From the NCBI GenBank assembly GCA_021821605.1, contig JAKACG010000010.1:1-16119 (forward strand): a DNA stretch of 16,119 nt, given 5' to 3'. The DNA is from Microcaldota archaeon (GTDB lineage: Archaea > Micrarchaeota > Micrarchaeia > Micrarchaeales > CABMGC01). Position 1 is the stretch's first letter, and each line of letters starts with the position of its first letter. Under the pieces are notes generated by a model. The model had not been told where the DNA came from. It saw only the letters and a program-made list of their open reading frames with translations, and made no database searches. The position numbers and the translations under genes were made by a program. Shown here piece after piece: positions 7,335-14,179 of this stretch.

Positions 7335-7357
7335 TATATTAACTAAATGTTAATATA
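7335..7357. promoter_or_regulatory. Perfect palindromic operator in the abiE promoter
   Basis: TATATTAAC and GTTAATATA are perfect 9-bp inverted arms separated by TAAAT. The palindrome starts 2 bases before the abiEi start codon and its distal arm overlaps the TATA box, so a bound protein would block TBP/TFB and the transcription start. AbiEi proteins bind inverted repeats in their own promoters, so this is the likely binding site (inference). Confidence 0.65.
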
Positions 7358-7363
7358 TAAATA
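7352..7363 (-). promoter_or_regulatory. TATA box of the abiEi-abiEii operon
   Basis: The minus strand reads TATTTATATATT, centred about 26 nt before the ATG at 7332. This spacing predicts transcription starting at the start codon. Confidence 0.6.
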
Positions 7364-7387
7364 CTTTTGCAAAAGAGCATTTTTATT

Positions 7388-7473
7388 TGCAGGGGGAGAG
7401 ATTTGAACTCTCGCACCCGCTAAAGGAACGGGTCCTAAGCCCGTCGCATTTGGCCAAGCTCTGCCACCCCTGC
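7388..7473 (-). tRNA. tRNA-Leu (anticodon UAG)
   Basis: An 86-nt class II tRNA. The acceptor strands GCAGGGG and CCCCTGC pair at all 7 positions, with discriminator A and no encoded CCA. The D-stem is GCA/TGC with GG in the loop, the anticodon stem ACGGG/CCCGT encloses CTTAGGA with TAG at 7437-7435, a 15-nt variable region follows, and the T-arm is GAGAG-TTCAAAT-CTCTC. It reads CUA (and by wobble other CUN) leucine codons. An A/T-rich TATA-like palindrome lies about 24 nt upstream. Its 3' portion is repeated at 5810-5886, consistent with use as an integration site. Confidence 0.95.
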
Positions 7474-7488
7474 AAGTTACGGTGCTTT

Positions 7489-7505
7489 AACTTATTAATA
7501 AAGTT
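7489..7505. promoter_or_regulatory. Near-palindromic TATA region between tRNA-Leu and serS
   Basis: AACTTATTAATAAAGTT is centred about 24 bp upstream of the tRNA 5' end on the minus strand, fitting a tRNA TATA box. A separate TATATTAAT at 7531-7539 points toward serS and would give a leader of about 30 nt. Confidence 0.4.
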
Positions 7506-7592
7506 ATTTTGATTATTAGTCAGTAAGTATTATATTAATTTATCTACATAAAGGTATAGTTATGATATTTGATAGGATTTAACGGTCATTTC

Positions 7593-8900
7593 ATGATTAA
7601 TACAAAGTATGTTAGAGATAATATAAAGAGTATAAGAGCCTCAATGGAGAAACGTAAGAATAATTATCCATTAGATGAACTACTTATGCTTGATGAAAAC
7701 TCAAGAACAATACAAAAACAGATACAAGAACTACAAATGAAAAGGAATAAAGGTAGCAAGGAAATTTCAGAGGCTAAGAAATCAGGCATTAATGTTAATG
7801 AATCAAAGGTCAATGAGCTTGCAAACATAGGAGATCAAATAGCAGAGCTTGAAAAAAAAGCAGCTTCTGGAAGAGAGCGAATTGATGAATTAATATGGAA
7901 TATGCCAAACACGCTAGAAGATAGCGTACCTTATGGAAAGGACGACACCGAAAATATAGAGATTAAAAGAGTAGGAAACATAAAGAAGAAGCAGATGCCA
8001 ACTCACTCCGAGATACTTGAGAAGCTAGATCTTGTAGAGCTTGAGCAAGCGGCAAAGGTATCTGGAGCAAGGTTTTATTACTTTAAAGGAGGGCTCGCTC
8101 TTCTTGAACAAGCACTTATACGTTTTGCTATAGACAAATTAACAATAAAGGGCTATGAGCTTATTGCACCACCATTGATGCTTAAGAAAGAGTACTACAG
8201 AGGTGCTACAGCTCTTGGTGACTTTGAGGAGCTTTTGTACAAGGTGGCAGATACAACAGAGTCAAAAGCTAGGAAAGATTATGAGCATATTGAAGATGAG
8301 CTCTTTCTAATTTCAACTTCGGAGCATGCCCTTGCAGCACTTAATTCAGGAAAACTCTTTTCGAGCAGTGATCTGCCTAAAAAGTATATAGGCATTAGCC
8401 CATGTTTTAGGCGTGAGGCCGGTTCTCATGGCAAAGACACTAAAGGAATCTTCCGTACGCATCAATTCAATAAGGTAGAGCAGTTCATAATATCAAGGCA
8501 GGAAGACTCTGAAAAACTGTTTGATGAATTAATTAAAAATGCAGAAGAGCTTTGGAAGGAGTTAGAGATACCATATCACATAATAAATATCTGCACTGGA
8601 GACATAGGCACTGTTGCCTCTAAGAAATATGATATAGAAGCGTATATGCCAGGACAGGATAAGTTCAGGGAGGTGGTTTCTTGCTCTAACTGCACCGACT
8701 GGCAAAGTGTAAGACTAGATATAAAGTATGATGAGAAAGGAGAAAGAAAATATGCACATACGCTTAACTCTACGGCAATTGCAACAGGAAGAGCATTGGT
8801 TGCTATAGTGGAAAATTACTATTTAGATGATGGAACAATAAAGGTTCCAGATGTCCTTATACCATATATGAATGGAATTAAAACTATAGGTAAAAAGTAA
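7593..8900 (+). CDS. serS: Seryl-tRNA synthetase, class II
   Basis: A 435-aa enzyme that charges tRNA-Ser with serine using ATP. The N-terminal domain (about 1-105) is the long antiparallel coiled coil that grips the tRNA-Ser variable arm. Class II motif 1 lies around GGLALLEQALIRFAI (166-180), TSEH (242-245) is part of the serine pocket, motif 2 spans FRREAG through FRTHQF (272-292), CSNCTDWQSVR is at 364-374, and motif 3 is LNSTAIATGRALVAIVENYY (391-410). This is the ordinary SerRS form, not the zinc-dependent methanogen type. The ATG at 7593 is chosen over an in-frame TTG at 7569 because MINTKYVRDNI matches the usual N-terminus. It is first in a plus-strand run with two small membrane/surface genes. 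Confidence 0.95.
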   Translation: MINTKYVRDNIKSIRASMEKRKNNYPLDELLMLDENSRTIQKQIQELQMKRNKGSKEISEAKKSGINVNESKVNELANIGDQIAELEKKAASGRERIDELIWNMPNTLEDSVPYGKDDTENIEIKRVGNIKKKQMPTHSEILEKLDLVELEQAAKVSGARFYYFKGGLALLEQALIRFAIDKLTIKGYELIAPPLMLKKEYYRGATALGDFEELLYKVADTTESKARKDYEHIEDELFLISTSEHALAALNSGKLFSSSDLPKKYIGISPCFRREAGSHGKDTKGIFRTHQFNKVEQFIISRQEDSEKLFDELIKNAEELWKELEIPYHIINICTGDIGTVASKKYDIEAYMPGQDKFREVVSCSNCTDWQSVRLDIKYDEKGERKYAHTLNSTAIATGRALVAIVENYYLDDGTIKVPDVLIPYMNGIKTIGKK

Positions 8901-8949
8901 AATTCGCAAAGATTAATAATAACTTGTAATGTATTATCAGTGTGATAAG

Positions 8950-9126
8950 ATGGGAAATATGATGAAATCCAATTTAAGCATACTTATGGGAGTGATAATA
9001 GGTCTTGCTGATATTTATTGGACTTACACTAGCTACTTGAATACTATATGGTTAGTACTAGGAGTCATAATATTTATTGCAGATATAGTATGGCTTTGGA
9101 TTGACATAGGATTCAGAAAAAAATGA
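8950..9126 (+). CDS. Tiny two-TM membrane protein
   Basis: A 58-aa product with two hydrophobic helices (about 9-26 and 34-53), a short central turn and a basic C-terminal end (RKK), so both termini are probably cytosolic. Not a recognised family. The ATG at 8950 is chosen because GTGAT lies 3 nt upstream, which is the correct position for the 3' part of an archaeal GGAGGTGAT site. A longer form from the ATG at 8929 is possible. The gene lies between serS (49 bp upstream) and a surface protein (4 bp downstream) and is probably co-transcribed with the latter. Confidence 0.65.
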   Translation: MGNMMKSNLSILMGVIIGLADIYWTYTSYLNTIWLVLGVIIFIADIVWLWIDIGFRKK

Positions 9127-9130
9127 TTTC

Positions 9131-9793
9131 ATGAATAAAAATATAACAAGAGTATCTATACTGCTTTCATTCTTTGCGTTATTATTTGTAACAATGCCAG
9201 TATATGCTTACGGACTTGGTACATCTACTATTTCATTAAATACTACAAGTATAAGTATAACCCAAGGGCAAAGCACAAAAATTAGTTATAATGTTAACTT
9301 AAGTACAGGAAGTACGTGGGGAACTGTGGTTAATGTTACCGATTCGCAGTCATTACTTTCAAATGGAATAATAATAAATTTAAGTACAGGAATGCAGGAC
9401 CCTCCATTTTCAGGAACGGCTACAATAAGCAGTAATGCAAATACAAAAGTAGGAACATATACAGTATTGTTTGCAGCAACAGGTGATGATCCTACAACTA
9501 ACCCAGTAGCACTTACAGTTAAGATAAATGGAAATGTAAGCACCACAATCTTACCTGCAAATACAAGCAACAAAACAAATACAACAGCAGTTTCTACAAC
9601 AAATACCACCTCAACAGAAAAAACAACAAATAATGTAAATCCTGGTGGAGTAGTTATAACTGCACAAAATAACAGTACCGGTTATATAAATCAGAATAAA
9701 AACACATATGGAACTCAGATGCCAGAATATATATCTATTTTTGCCGTTATAATACTCTTTGCAGTAATAATCATACGCCTTAGAATGCTATAG
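9131..9793 (+). CDS. Membrane-anchored surface protein with Ig-like domain and Thr/Asn-rich stalk
   Basis: A 220-aa protein with a signal peptide (about 1-26, ending VYA), a beta-sandwich-like domain (about 29-134) resembling the repeated extracellular Ig-like folds of archaeal envelope proteins, a Thr/Asn-rich stalk with many N-x-S/T sequons (about 135-185), a C-terminal TM helix (about 200-216) and a short basic tail. Orientation is type I on the cell surface. It starts 4 bp after the two-TM gene. The same build (signal, beta domain, Thr stalk, C-terminal TM) as the large surface protein at 2.6-5.0 kb suggests a shared export and glycosylation route. Specific function is unknown. Confidence 0.75.
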   Translation: MNKNITRVSILLSFFALLFVTMPVYAYGLGTSTISLNTTSISITQGQSTKISYNVNLSTGSTWGTVVNVTDSQSLLSNGIIINLSTGMQDPPFSGTATISSNANTKVGTYTVLFAATGDDPTTNPVALTVKINGNVSTTILPANTSNKTNTTAVSTTNTTSTEKTTNNVNPGGVVITAQNNSTGYINQNKNTYGTQMPEYISIFAVIILFAVIIIRLRML

Positions 9794-9826
9794 CATACAA
9801 AGAACCTTTTTTTATTTTTATATTTT
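9785..9826 (+). terminator. Probable terminator after the serS-surface gene run
   Basis: A perfect 12-bp palindrome, ATGCTATAGCAT (9785-9796), overlaps the stop codon and is followed by T7 at 9807-9813 and T5 at 9815-9819. Archaeal RNA polymerase stops on oligo-T; the palindrome may or may not contribute. Confidence 0.5.
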
Positions 9827-9855
9827 GTAAAATGTAAAAATATATTTATTTAAAT

Positions 9856-9867
9856 AATATATAAAAT
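9856..9867 (+). promoter_or_regulatory. TATA box of prf1
   Basis: AATATATAAAAT lies about 41 nt before the ATG at 9903, giving a predicted leader of about 14 nt. Confidence 0.45.
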
Positions 9868-9902
9868 AAAAATAAATAAAAATGAAATAATGTTGAATTG
9901 AA

Positions 9903-11096
9903 ATGAAAAGTGATTACAATATATTAAAAGAGATGAAAAGATTACGTTCGATTAAAGGTTACGGAACGGAGCTTATAAGTGTCTATATACCAGCAGGATA
10001 CCAAATAAATGAGGAGATATCAAGATTAAGGCAGGAGTATAGCGAGTCTTCTAATATTAAATCAAAGCAAACAAGAGGCAATGTGCTTAGTGCAATAGAC
10101 AAGATAATAGGATACCTAAGACTTTTCAGAGAAACTCCTAAAAATGGCATAGCTGTGTTTTGCGGAAATCTCTCTGACAATCAAAGCAAGGTAGATATAG
10201 AGCTTTTTTCTATAGAACCACCTTCTCCTATAAATGTTAATATTTACAGATGTGACTCCTCATTTCTTCTTGAGCCACTAGAGCTTATTTTAGATAACAA
10301 GGATATGTACTTTTTAATAGTTATGGATGGAAGAGAGGCTACAATAGGAACACTAAAAGGTGCACACATACAAGTAGTTAGAAGGCTAAACTCTACTGCT
10401 CATGCAAAGGTACGAAAAGGTGGACAGTCTGCAAGAAGATATGAACGTGCAATAGAAGAAAGCATAGATGATTATGTAAAAAGGATAAGTGAGAGCATAA
10501 ATGAGGTATTTTTACAGCAGCAACTAAAGATAACAGGTGTTATACTTGGTGGTCCAGGTCCAGCTAAGGAGGGTTTCATAAAGGGCAATACATTAAATTA
10601 TCAGCTTAAGCTTCTTGGAACTTATGATGTAGGATACACAGACGAGTTTGGATTGCATGAACTTGTAGAAAAAGCACAGGACTTACTTAAAGAGGAAGCG
10701 GCAGCTAAAGAAAGAAAGATAATTGAACACTTCATGCAGGAGAGGGTTAGAAACGGACTTGCAACTTTTGGCTATGATAATATCAAAAAGGCTTTGGACA
10801 ATAAGCAGGTAAAAACCCTAATAATGAGCGATGAACTAGAGCTGCATAGAATAACATATAAATGTAGCTCGTGCAACAATGTGATAGAAAAAATAGAGAT
10901 AGGAACAGAAAGGCAAAAGAAACATGATTGTGGCGGAACTTTAGAAATAATCAAGGCCGAAGATGTTGTAGAGGAGTTAATAGATCAAGCAGAAAGCAGT
11001 GGCGTAGAGGTCGTGTTTGTAACTAGTGAGAGCTCTTATGGAAAGGAGTTCACTCTTGGATATCATGGACTAGGAGCGATTTTAAGGTATAAGTAA
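9903..11096 (+). CDS. prf1: Archaeal peptide chain release factor aRF1
   Basis: A 397-aa class I release factor that recognises all three stop codons and triggers peptide release on the ribosome. Domain 1 contains the stop-reading NIKS motif (51-54) and YRCDSSF (115-121, the YxCxxxF motif). Domain 2 carries GGQ (173-175) in the context KGGQSARRYER, which reaches the peptidyl-transferase centre. The C-domain binds the aEF1A/ABCE1 partner and has Cys321, Cys324 and Cys343 (CSSC and HDCGG), consistent with the metal-binding insert seen in some archaeal factors. Length is close to the archaeal norm of about 410. It is a single-gene unit with its own TATA box. ATA supplies 30 of 38 isoleucines by hand count, a useful reference for native codon use. 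Confidence 0.96.
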   Translation: MKSDYNILKEMKRLRSIKGYGTELISVYIPAGYQINEEISRLRQEYSESSNIKSKQTRGNVLSAIDKIIGYLRLFRETPKNGIAVFCGNLSDNQSKVDIELFSIEPPSPINVNIYRCDSSFLLEPLELILDNKDMYFLIVMDGREATIGTLKGAHIQVVRRLNSTAHAKVRKGGQSARRYERAIEESIDDYVKRISESINEVFLQQQLKITGVILGGPGPAKEGFIKGNTLNYQLKLLGTYDVGYTDEFGLHELVEKAQDLLKEEAAAKERKIIEHFMQERVRNGLATFGYDNIKKALDNKQVKTLIMSDELELHRITYKCSSCNNVIEKIEIGTERQKKHDCGGTLEIIKAEDVVEELIDQAESSGVEVVFVTSESSYGKEFTLGYHGLGAILRYK

Positions 11097-11151
11097 ATAT
11101 TTCGTGTTTCAAACCACTAACTAATAAAAAGAGTAATTATAGAAAGTACAT

Positions 11152-11202
11152 AATAACACTTAGCGTAAAATAACACTTAGCGTAGAATAATACTTAGTAC
11201 AA
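11152..11202. repeat. Tandem repeat, 3 x 17 bp
   Basis: Copies at 11152-11168 (AATAACACTTAGCGTAA), 11169-11185 (one change, last A to G) and 11186-11202 (AATAATACTTAGTACAA) sit end to end between the convergent genes prf1 and the one ending at 11236. No coding capacity. Too short, and without spacers, for a CRISPR array. Confidence 0.9.
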
Positions 11203-11215
11203 AATTAGTAAACTC

Positions 11216-11235
11216 TAAAAATAAAAAACAAAAAA
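11216..11235 (-). terminator. Oligo-T terminator of the minus-strand operon
   Basis: Immediately after the stop codon the minus strand reads T6-G-T6-A-T5, a typical archaeal termination tract. Confidence 0.6.
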
Positions 11236-11925
11236 TTAGACTCCGTGGAACCAGAAACCTTTATCGTCCTTCTTTCCTTTATTTTTTTTGCCGAATATCT
11301 TCTGCACCAAAGTGAGTTTTTCAGGAAGTTTTTCTTTTATGTGTTCTCCCAAGACATCAGGATGCTGCTCTGCATAATTGTTCTGCCATTCTTCGAATTT
11401 GCTTCTTGTTTTTTGTTTTGCAAGCTGCATCTTTGAGGTATACTCATCTTTCATTAAGCGCCACTCTGCTGCTGTATAACCATATGGTGGCCTCTCCCTT
11501 ATTGAAGGTGGATCGAACTGATAACTGTACATCTCTACAAAGTAATCAAAATCTCTTTCTGAAACTGGACAGTTTGAGACATGAACACCTTCATTATCAA
11601 GAAATTTTATTATGTCCTCTCTGCTCATTTTTTCCTTTCTGTTCCTAGCAGTGGTTGGATTATAAACAACTGTTATCTTTCCTTTTGTGAACTCAACCTT
11701 TGCTCTTAGAACCGGCTCTAGAAGCATGAATCTATACTGCAATCTACCTGAGTTTTCTATGCTTATTAACTCCTCTTTTTTAACATCAGAGAACGTTACC
11801 TCCTTAACGACCTTGTATGGTATTCTAAACTGTTTTCCATCTATTGTAACGTACTCATCGTAGATGTCCTCGTTTTTTAGATCCTTTTCATAAGCATTTA
11901 CATCGATTGTTTCCCTATGATCCAT
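11236..11925 (-). CDS. Unknown protein with HMA-like alpha/beta segment, downstream of the lipid enzyme
   Basis: A 229-aa soluble protein without a signal peptide or TM. No family is recognised with certainty. Residues about 68-116 (LLEPVLRAKVEF through EDIIKFLDNEGV) read like the beta-alpha-beta-beta-alpha pattern of heavy-metal-associated (HMA) domains, but the metal-binding CxxC is absent and the only cysteine is C119. A Pro/Tyr-rich turn (139-151), a charged helix (about 152-187) and a basic C-terminal region with GKKNKGKKDDKG follow. It starts 69 bp after the radical SAM gene on the same strand, with the same TAGGTA-type ribosome site 6-7 nt before the ATG (ACCT on the plus strand at 11933-11936). 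A partner or substrate-delivery role for that enzyme is a guess from position only. Confidence 0.7.
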   Translation of the reverse strand: MDHRETIDVNAYEKDLKNEDIYDEYVTIDGKQFRIPYKVVKEVTFSDVKKEELISIENSGRLQYRFMLLEPVLRAKVEFTKGKITVVYNPTTARNRKEKMSREDIIKFLDNEGVHVSNCPVSERDFDYFVEMYSYQFDPPSIRERPPYGYTAAEWRLMKDEYTSKMQLAKQKTRSKFEEWQNNYAEQHPDVLGEHIKEKLPEKLTLVQKIFGKKNKGKKDDKGFWFHGV

Positions 11926-11955
11926 TTAAATTACCTATCAAATTTACCTTAAATT

Positions 11956-11980
11956 AAAAAATGAAAAATAAAAGAAAAAA
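11956..11980 (-). terminator. T-rich tract between the radical SAM gene and its neighbour
   Basis: The minus strand reads three runs of T5-T6 shortly after the radical SAM stop codon. It could cause partial termination and uncouple the downstream gene, which also has a TTTAATTTAA TATA-like stretch about 27 nt before its start. Confidence 0.35.
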
Positions 11981-11994
11981 TACATAAAGATTAA

Positions 11995-13983
11995 TTATAC
12001 TCCGCCACAACCAGAACCGCCGCAGCCACATGCATCGTTAGAGTCCTTTTCTGCTCCGTTTCCGCAGCCACATGATCCGGAATTTCCACAAGCACAGCCA
12101 GAGTCTTCATCTGAGTGCTTTTCTGACTTTGTTGATGAAGAGGTTGACATTGTAATTGGAGATACAACCGGTTTTGCTGCATTTTGGGTTTTTATGCCTT
12201 TTGCAGCCCTTATGCTTTCTGCCTCTGCCATATTTACTGGAAGAGTAAAGTAATCTAGCATCTTTGCATAGGTTCTTTGATACGGCTCGGTTGCTTCTAT
12301 CTCCTTAACATTTCTCATGTACTTGTCGCTTCTGTATGTCCAATCATGATGCATGTTTTCCCACTCTTTTGATGGTATACTGTACTGTTTTTGTATCTTA
12401 TCTCTATATACCTCAGGGAATACATTAAATGTACAGAAAGGAAGTACTCTTCCGTCTGGCATAGAATAGTGTATGTCGCACTTTTCTACTCTCTTTATAT
12501 CATATGAGTACTCATCTTGGAAGTGCATCATTCCTAGAAACATAGATTTTAATTGGAATGATCCCATTGATGAAAAGTCATGCTTGAAGATTACCGACAT
12601 TAACATTCTTGTGAAGTTTACGGACTTAGGCTGTTTTTCCTTATCTATATATCTCTTCATGCCAGTTACAGCTTTAAGAGCTATCAATCTTCTTTGAAGC
12701 TTTGATTTTCCAGACATCTCGTTTACAGCTTCCTGTAGATGCTCTAAGAGTCCTGCTGCGTCTAGGAACCTTGTCAATGGTATTATCTTGTTGTCTTTAT
12801 CTGTAAAGATGTATGAACCAGCTCCGCATGCAAAGTGTATTGAAAGATCGTACTTGTATTCACCAGTAAGAGCCTCTATAAACTTGTTTATACCGCCAAC
12901 GTAAGGAACTGAGAACCAGTCGTCTTTTGTTATTACTCCGCCTGTCTGCTCCTCTATTAACTTTATTGCGCCTGGAATTGTTATTCTCTGCCTTTCTCTT
13001 TGTCTGGTAGGCATTCTTCCTACAAGAGACACAGGCTGGAAGTTAACTGCTTTTACAACATCTGAGTTGTTAAGCGCGAAGTTTATTATGTTTGAAAGCT
13101 CTCCATCATTTATAGTCCTTATTACTGTAGGTACAAGAACTATACCAATGCCTGCTTTTCTTGCAGCATCTAGCGTTGCAGGAGCTTCCCAGTGATTCTT
13201 TGGATTTGCTCTTTTGCTTACTCCGTCAAAGCTCATGTAAAGAGTGCTTACCCCAGCATGCCTTAATTTTATTGCATACTCAGGATGATTAGCAAGATTT
13301 ATTCCAGTAGTATTAAGCTGTATCTGATCGAATCCAGCTTTCTTTGCCATACCGACTATCTCAACTAAATCGCTTCTCATTGTAGGCTCTCCGCCGGTTA
13401 TTTGAAGTGCATTTGCAGGTATAGGTTTCTGCGATTTTAACTCCACAAATATCTTGTTTAGCTCTTCTTTTGTTGGTTCGTATATTGGCTCTCCTTCCTT
13501 TGCATAAAAGAAGCAGTACCAGCAGCTCAAATGGCATCTATTTGTTATTACTACATTTGCAAGACCCGTATGTGATTTATGCCTTTCACATATACCACAA
13601 TCAAAAGGGCAGTTTTCTCCTTTATTTATGTAATTAGGATTATCAAAGCCTCTTCCGAAGTAATTGTAATTTTTCATGCGCATATACATATCATAATCTT
13701 CCCAGTACTTTTCTATGGCCCAACCGTGCTCAGGACAAAACTTTCGTATCATTACATTTTCAGAGTCCTTGTATATTGTTCCGTCTACTATGAGTTTACA
13801 TTCAGGACATACCGTTTTGGTTCTTTCCAAAACAGGCATCTTGTTTATCTCATCCATTGTTCTGTGATACGGCGCAAGATTACGCTCTTCTTTTGATATC
13901 GCATCCTGTTTATTTATATTTACTACCATCTTTTGGTTACTATTCCCAAAAGCTTCCACGATATTTATATTTTTTTCTTCCAT
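11995..13983 (-). CDS. tes: Radical SAM enzyme of the tetraether lipid synthase (Tes/MJ0619) family with Cys-rich tail
   Basis: A 662-aa protein of the COG1964 type. Characterised members (Tes) join the phytanyl chain ends of archaeal lipids through C-C bonds to make GDGT tetraethers. Visible sites: a rubredoxin-like metal site from CPEC (59-62) and CPEHG (83-87); an auxiliary cluster motif CPFDCGIC (125-132) followed by HKSHTGLANVVITNRC; the radical SAM cluster CxxxCxxC (150, 154, 157, in CHLSCWYCFFYA); the SAM-binding GGEP (197-200); and later conserved Cys386, Cys502 and Cys517. This is a good full-length match in motif order. After a Ser/Thr/Lys linker (about 605-628) comes an added tail with seven cysteines (630, 632, 638, 640, 652, 654, 659) in a Gly-rich setting. 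The ATG at 13983 has a TAGGTA ribosome site. Function as a tetraether synthase is inferred from motifs; other C-C-bond-forming homologues exist. Confidence 0.85.
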   Translation of the reverse strand: MEEKNINIVEAFGNSNQKMVVNINKQDAISKEERNLAPYHRTMDEINKMPVLERTKTVCPECKLIVDGTIYKDSENVMIRKFCPEHGWAIEKYWEDYDMYMRMKNYNYFGRGFDNPNYINKGENCPFDCGICERHKSHTGLANVVITNRCHLSCWYCFFYAKEGEPIYEPTKEELNKIFVELKSQKPIPANALQITGGEPTMRSDLVEIVGMAKKAGFDQIQLNTTGINLANHPEYAIKLRHAGVSTLYMSFDGVSKRANPKNHWEAPATLDAARKAGIGIVLVPTVIRTINDGELSNIINFALNNSDVVKAVNFQPVSLVGRMPTRQRERQRITIPGAIKLIEEQTGGVITKDDWFSVPYVGGINKFIEALTGEYKYDLSIHFACGAGSYIFTDKDNKIIPLTRFLDAAGLLEHLQEAVNEMSGKSKLQRRLIALKAVTGMKRYIDKEKQPKSVNFTRMLMSVIFKHDFSSMGSFQLKSMFLGMMHFQDEYSYDIKRVEKCDIHYSMPDGRVLPFCTFNVFPEVYRDKIQKQYSIPSKEWENMHHDWTYRSDKYMRNVKEIEATEPYQRTYAKMLDYFTLPVNMAEAESIRAAKGIKTQNAAKPVVSPITMSTSSSTKSEKHSDEDSGCACGNSGSCGCGNGAEKDSNDACGCGGSGCGGV

Positions 13984-14095
13984 TACAATACCTATACATA
14001 GAAACTATTACTCAGTTTTAAACCATTCAAGTATTTAAATGTTGGTTTTTTAAGCAGGTATCAAAATTTTATCATGATTTTGAAACAAAATTTTA

Positions 14096-14131
14096 TATAC
14101 GTCTGCGTATACGTCTACATATATGTCTGCA
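14096..14131. repeat. Tandem repeat, 3 x 12 bp
   Basis: TATACGTCTGCG, TATACGTCTACA and TATATGTCTGCA follow one another, then a partial fourth copy. It lies between the AhpD-like gene's stop and the radical SAM gene's start, about 110-150 bp upstream of the latter. The rest of this 196-bp gap is A/T-rich, with a TTTAAATA TATA-like site near 14032-14039. Confidence 0.8.
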
Positions 14132-14179
14132 TTTATATATGTATTTTTTCTTATTTTTATTTATTTTTTCTTTTATTTT

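Noticed and set aside
5887..7387. Integrase or transposase inside the tRNA-flanked segment
   Set aside because: Only the two AbiE genes are present; neither tyrosine recombinase nor transposase motifs are visible on either strand.
7562..7582. Mini-frame (ATG, six codons) before serS
   Set aside because: Too short to support; it may be in the leader but there is no evidence that it is translated.
11152..11202. CRISPR array
   Set aside because: Units are 17 bp and directly adjacent, without unique spacers, and no cas gene is in the window.
11991..12182. Short frame overlapping the Cys-rich tail
   Set aside because: Gln/His-rich shadow of the radical SAM gene's 3' end in another frame on the same strand.
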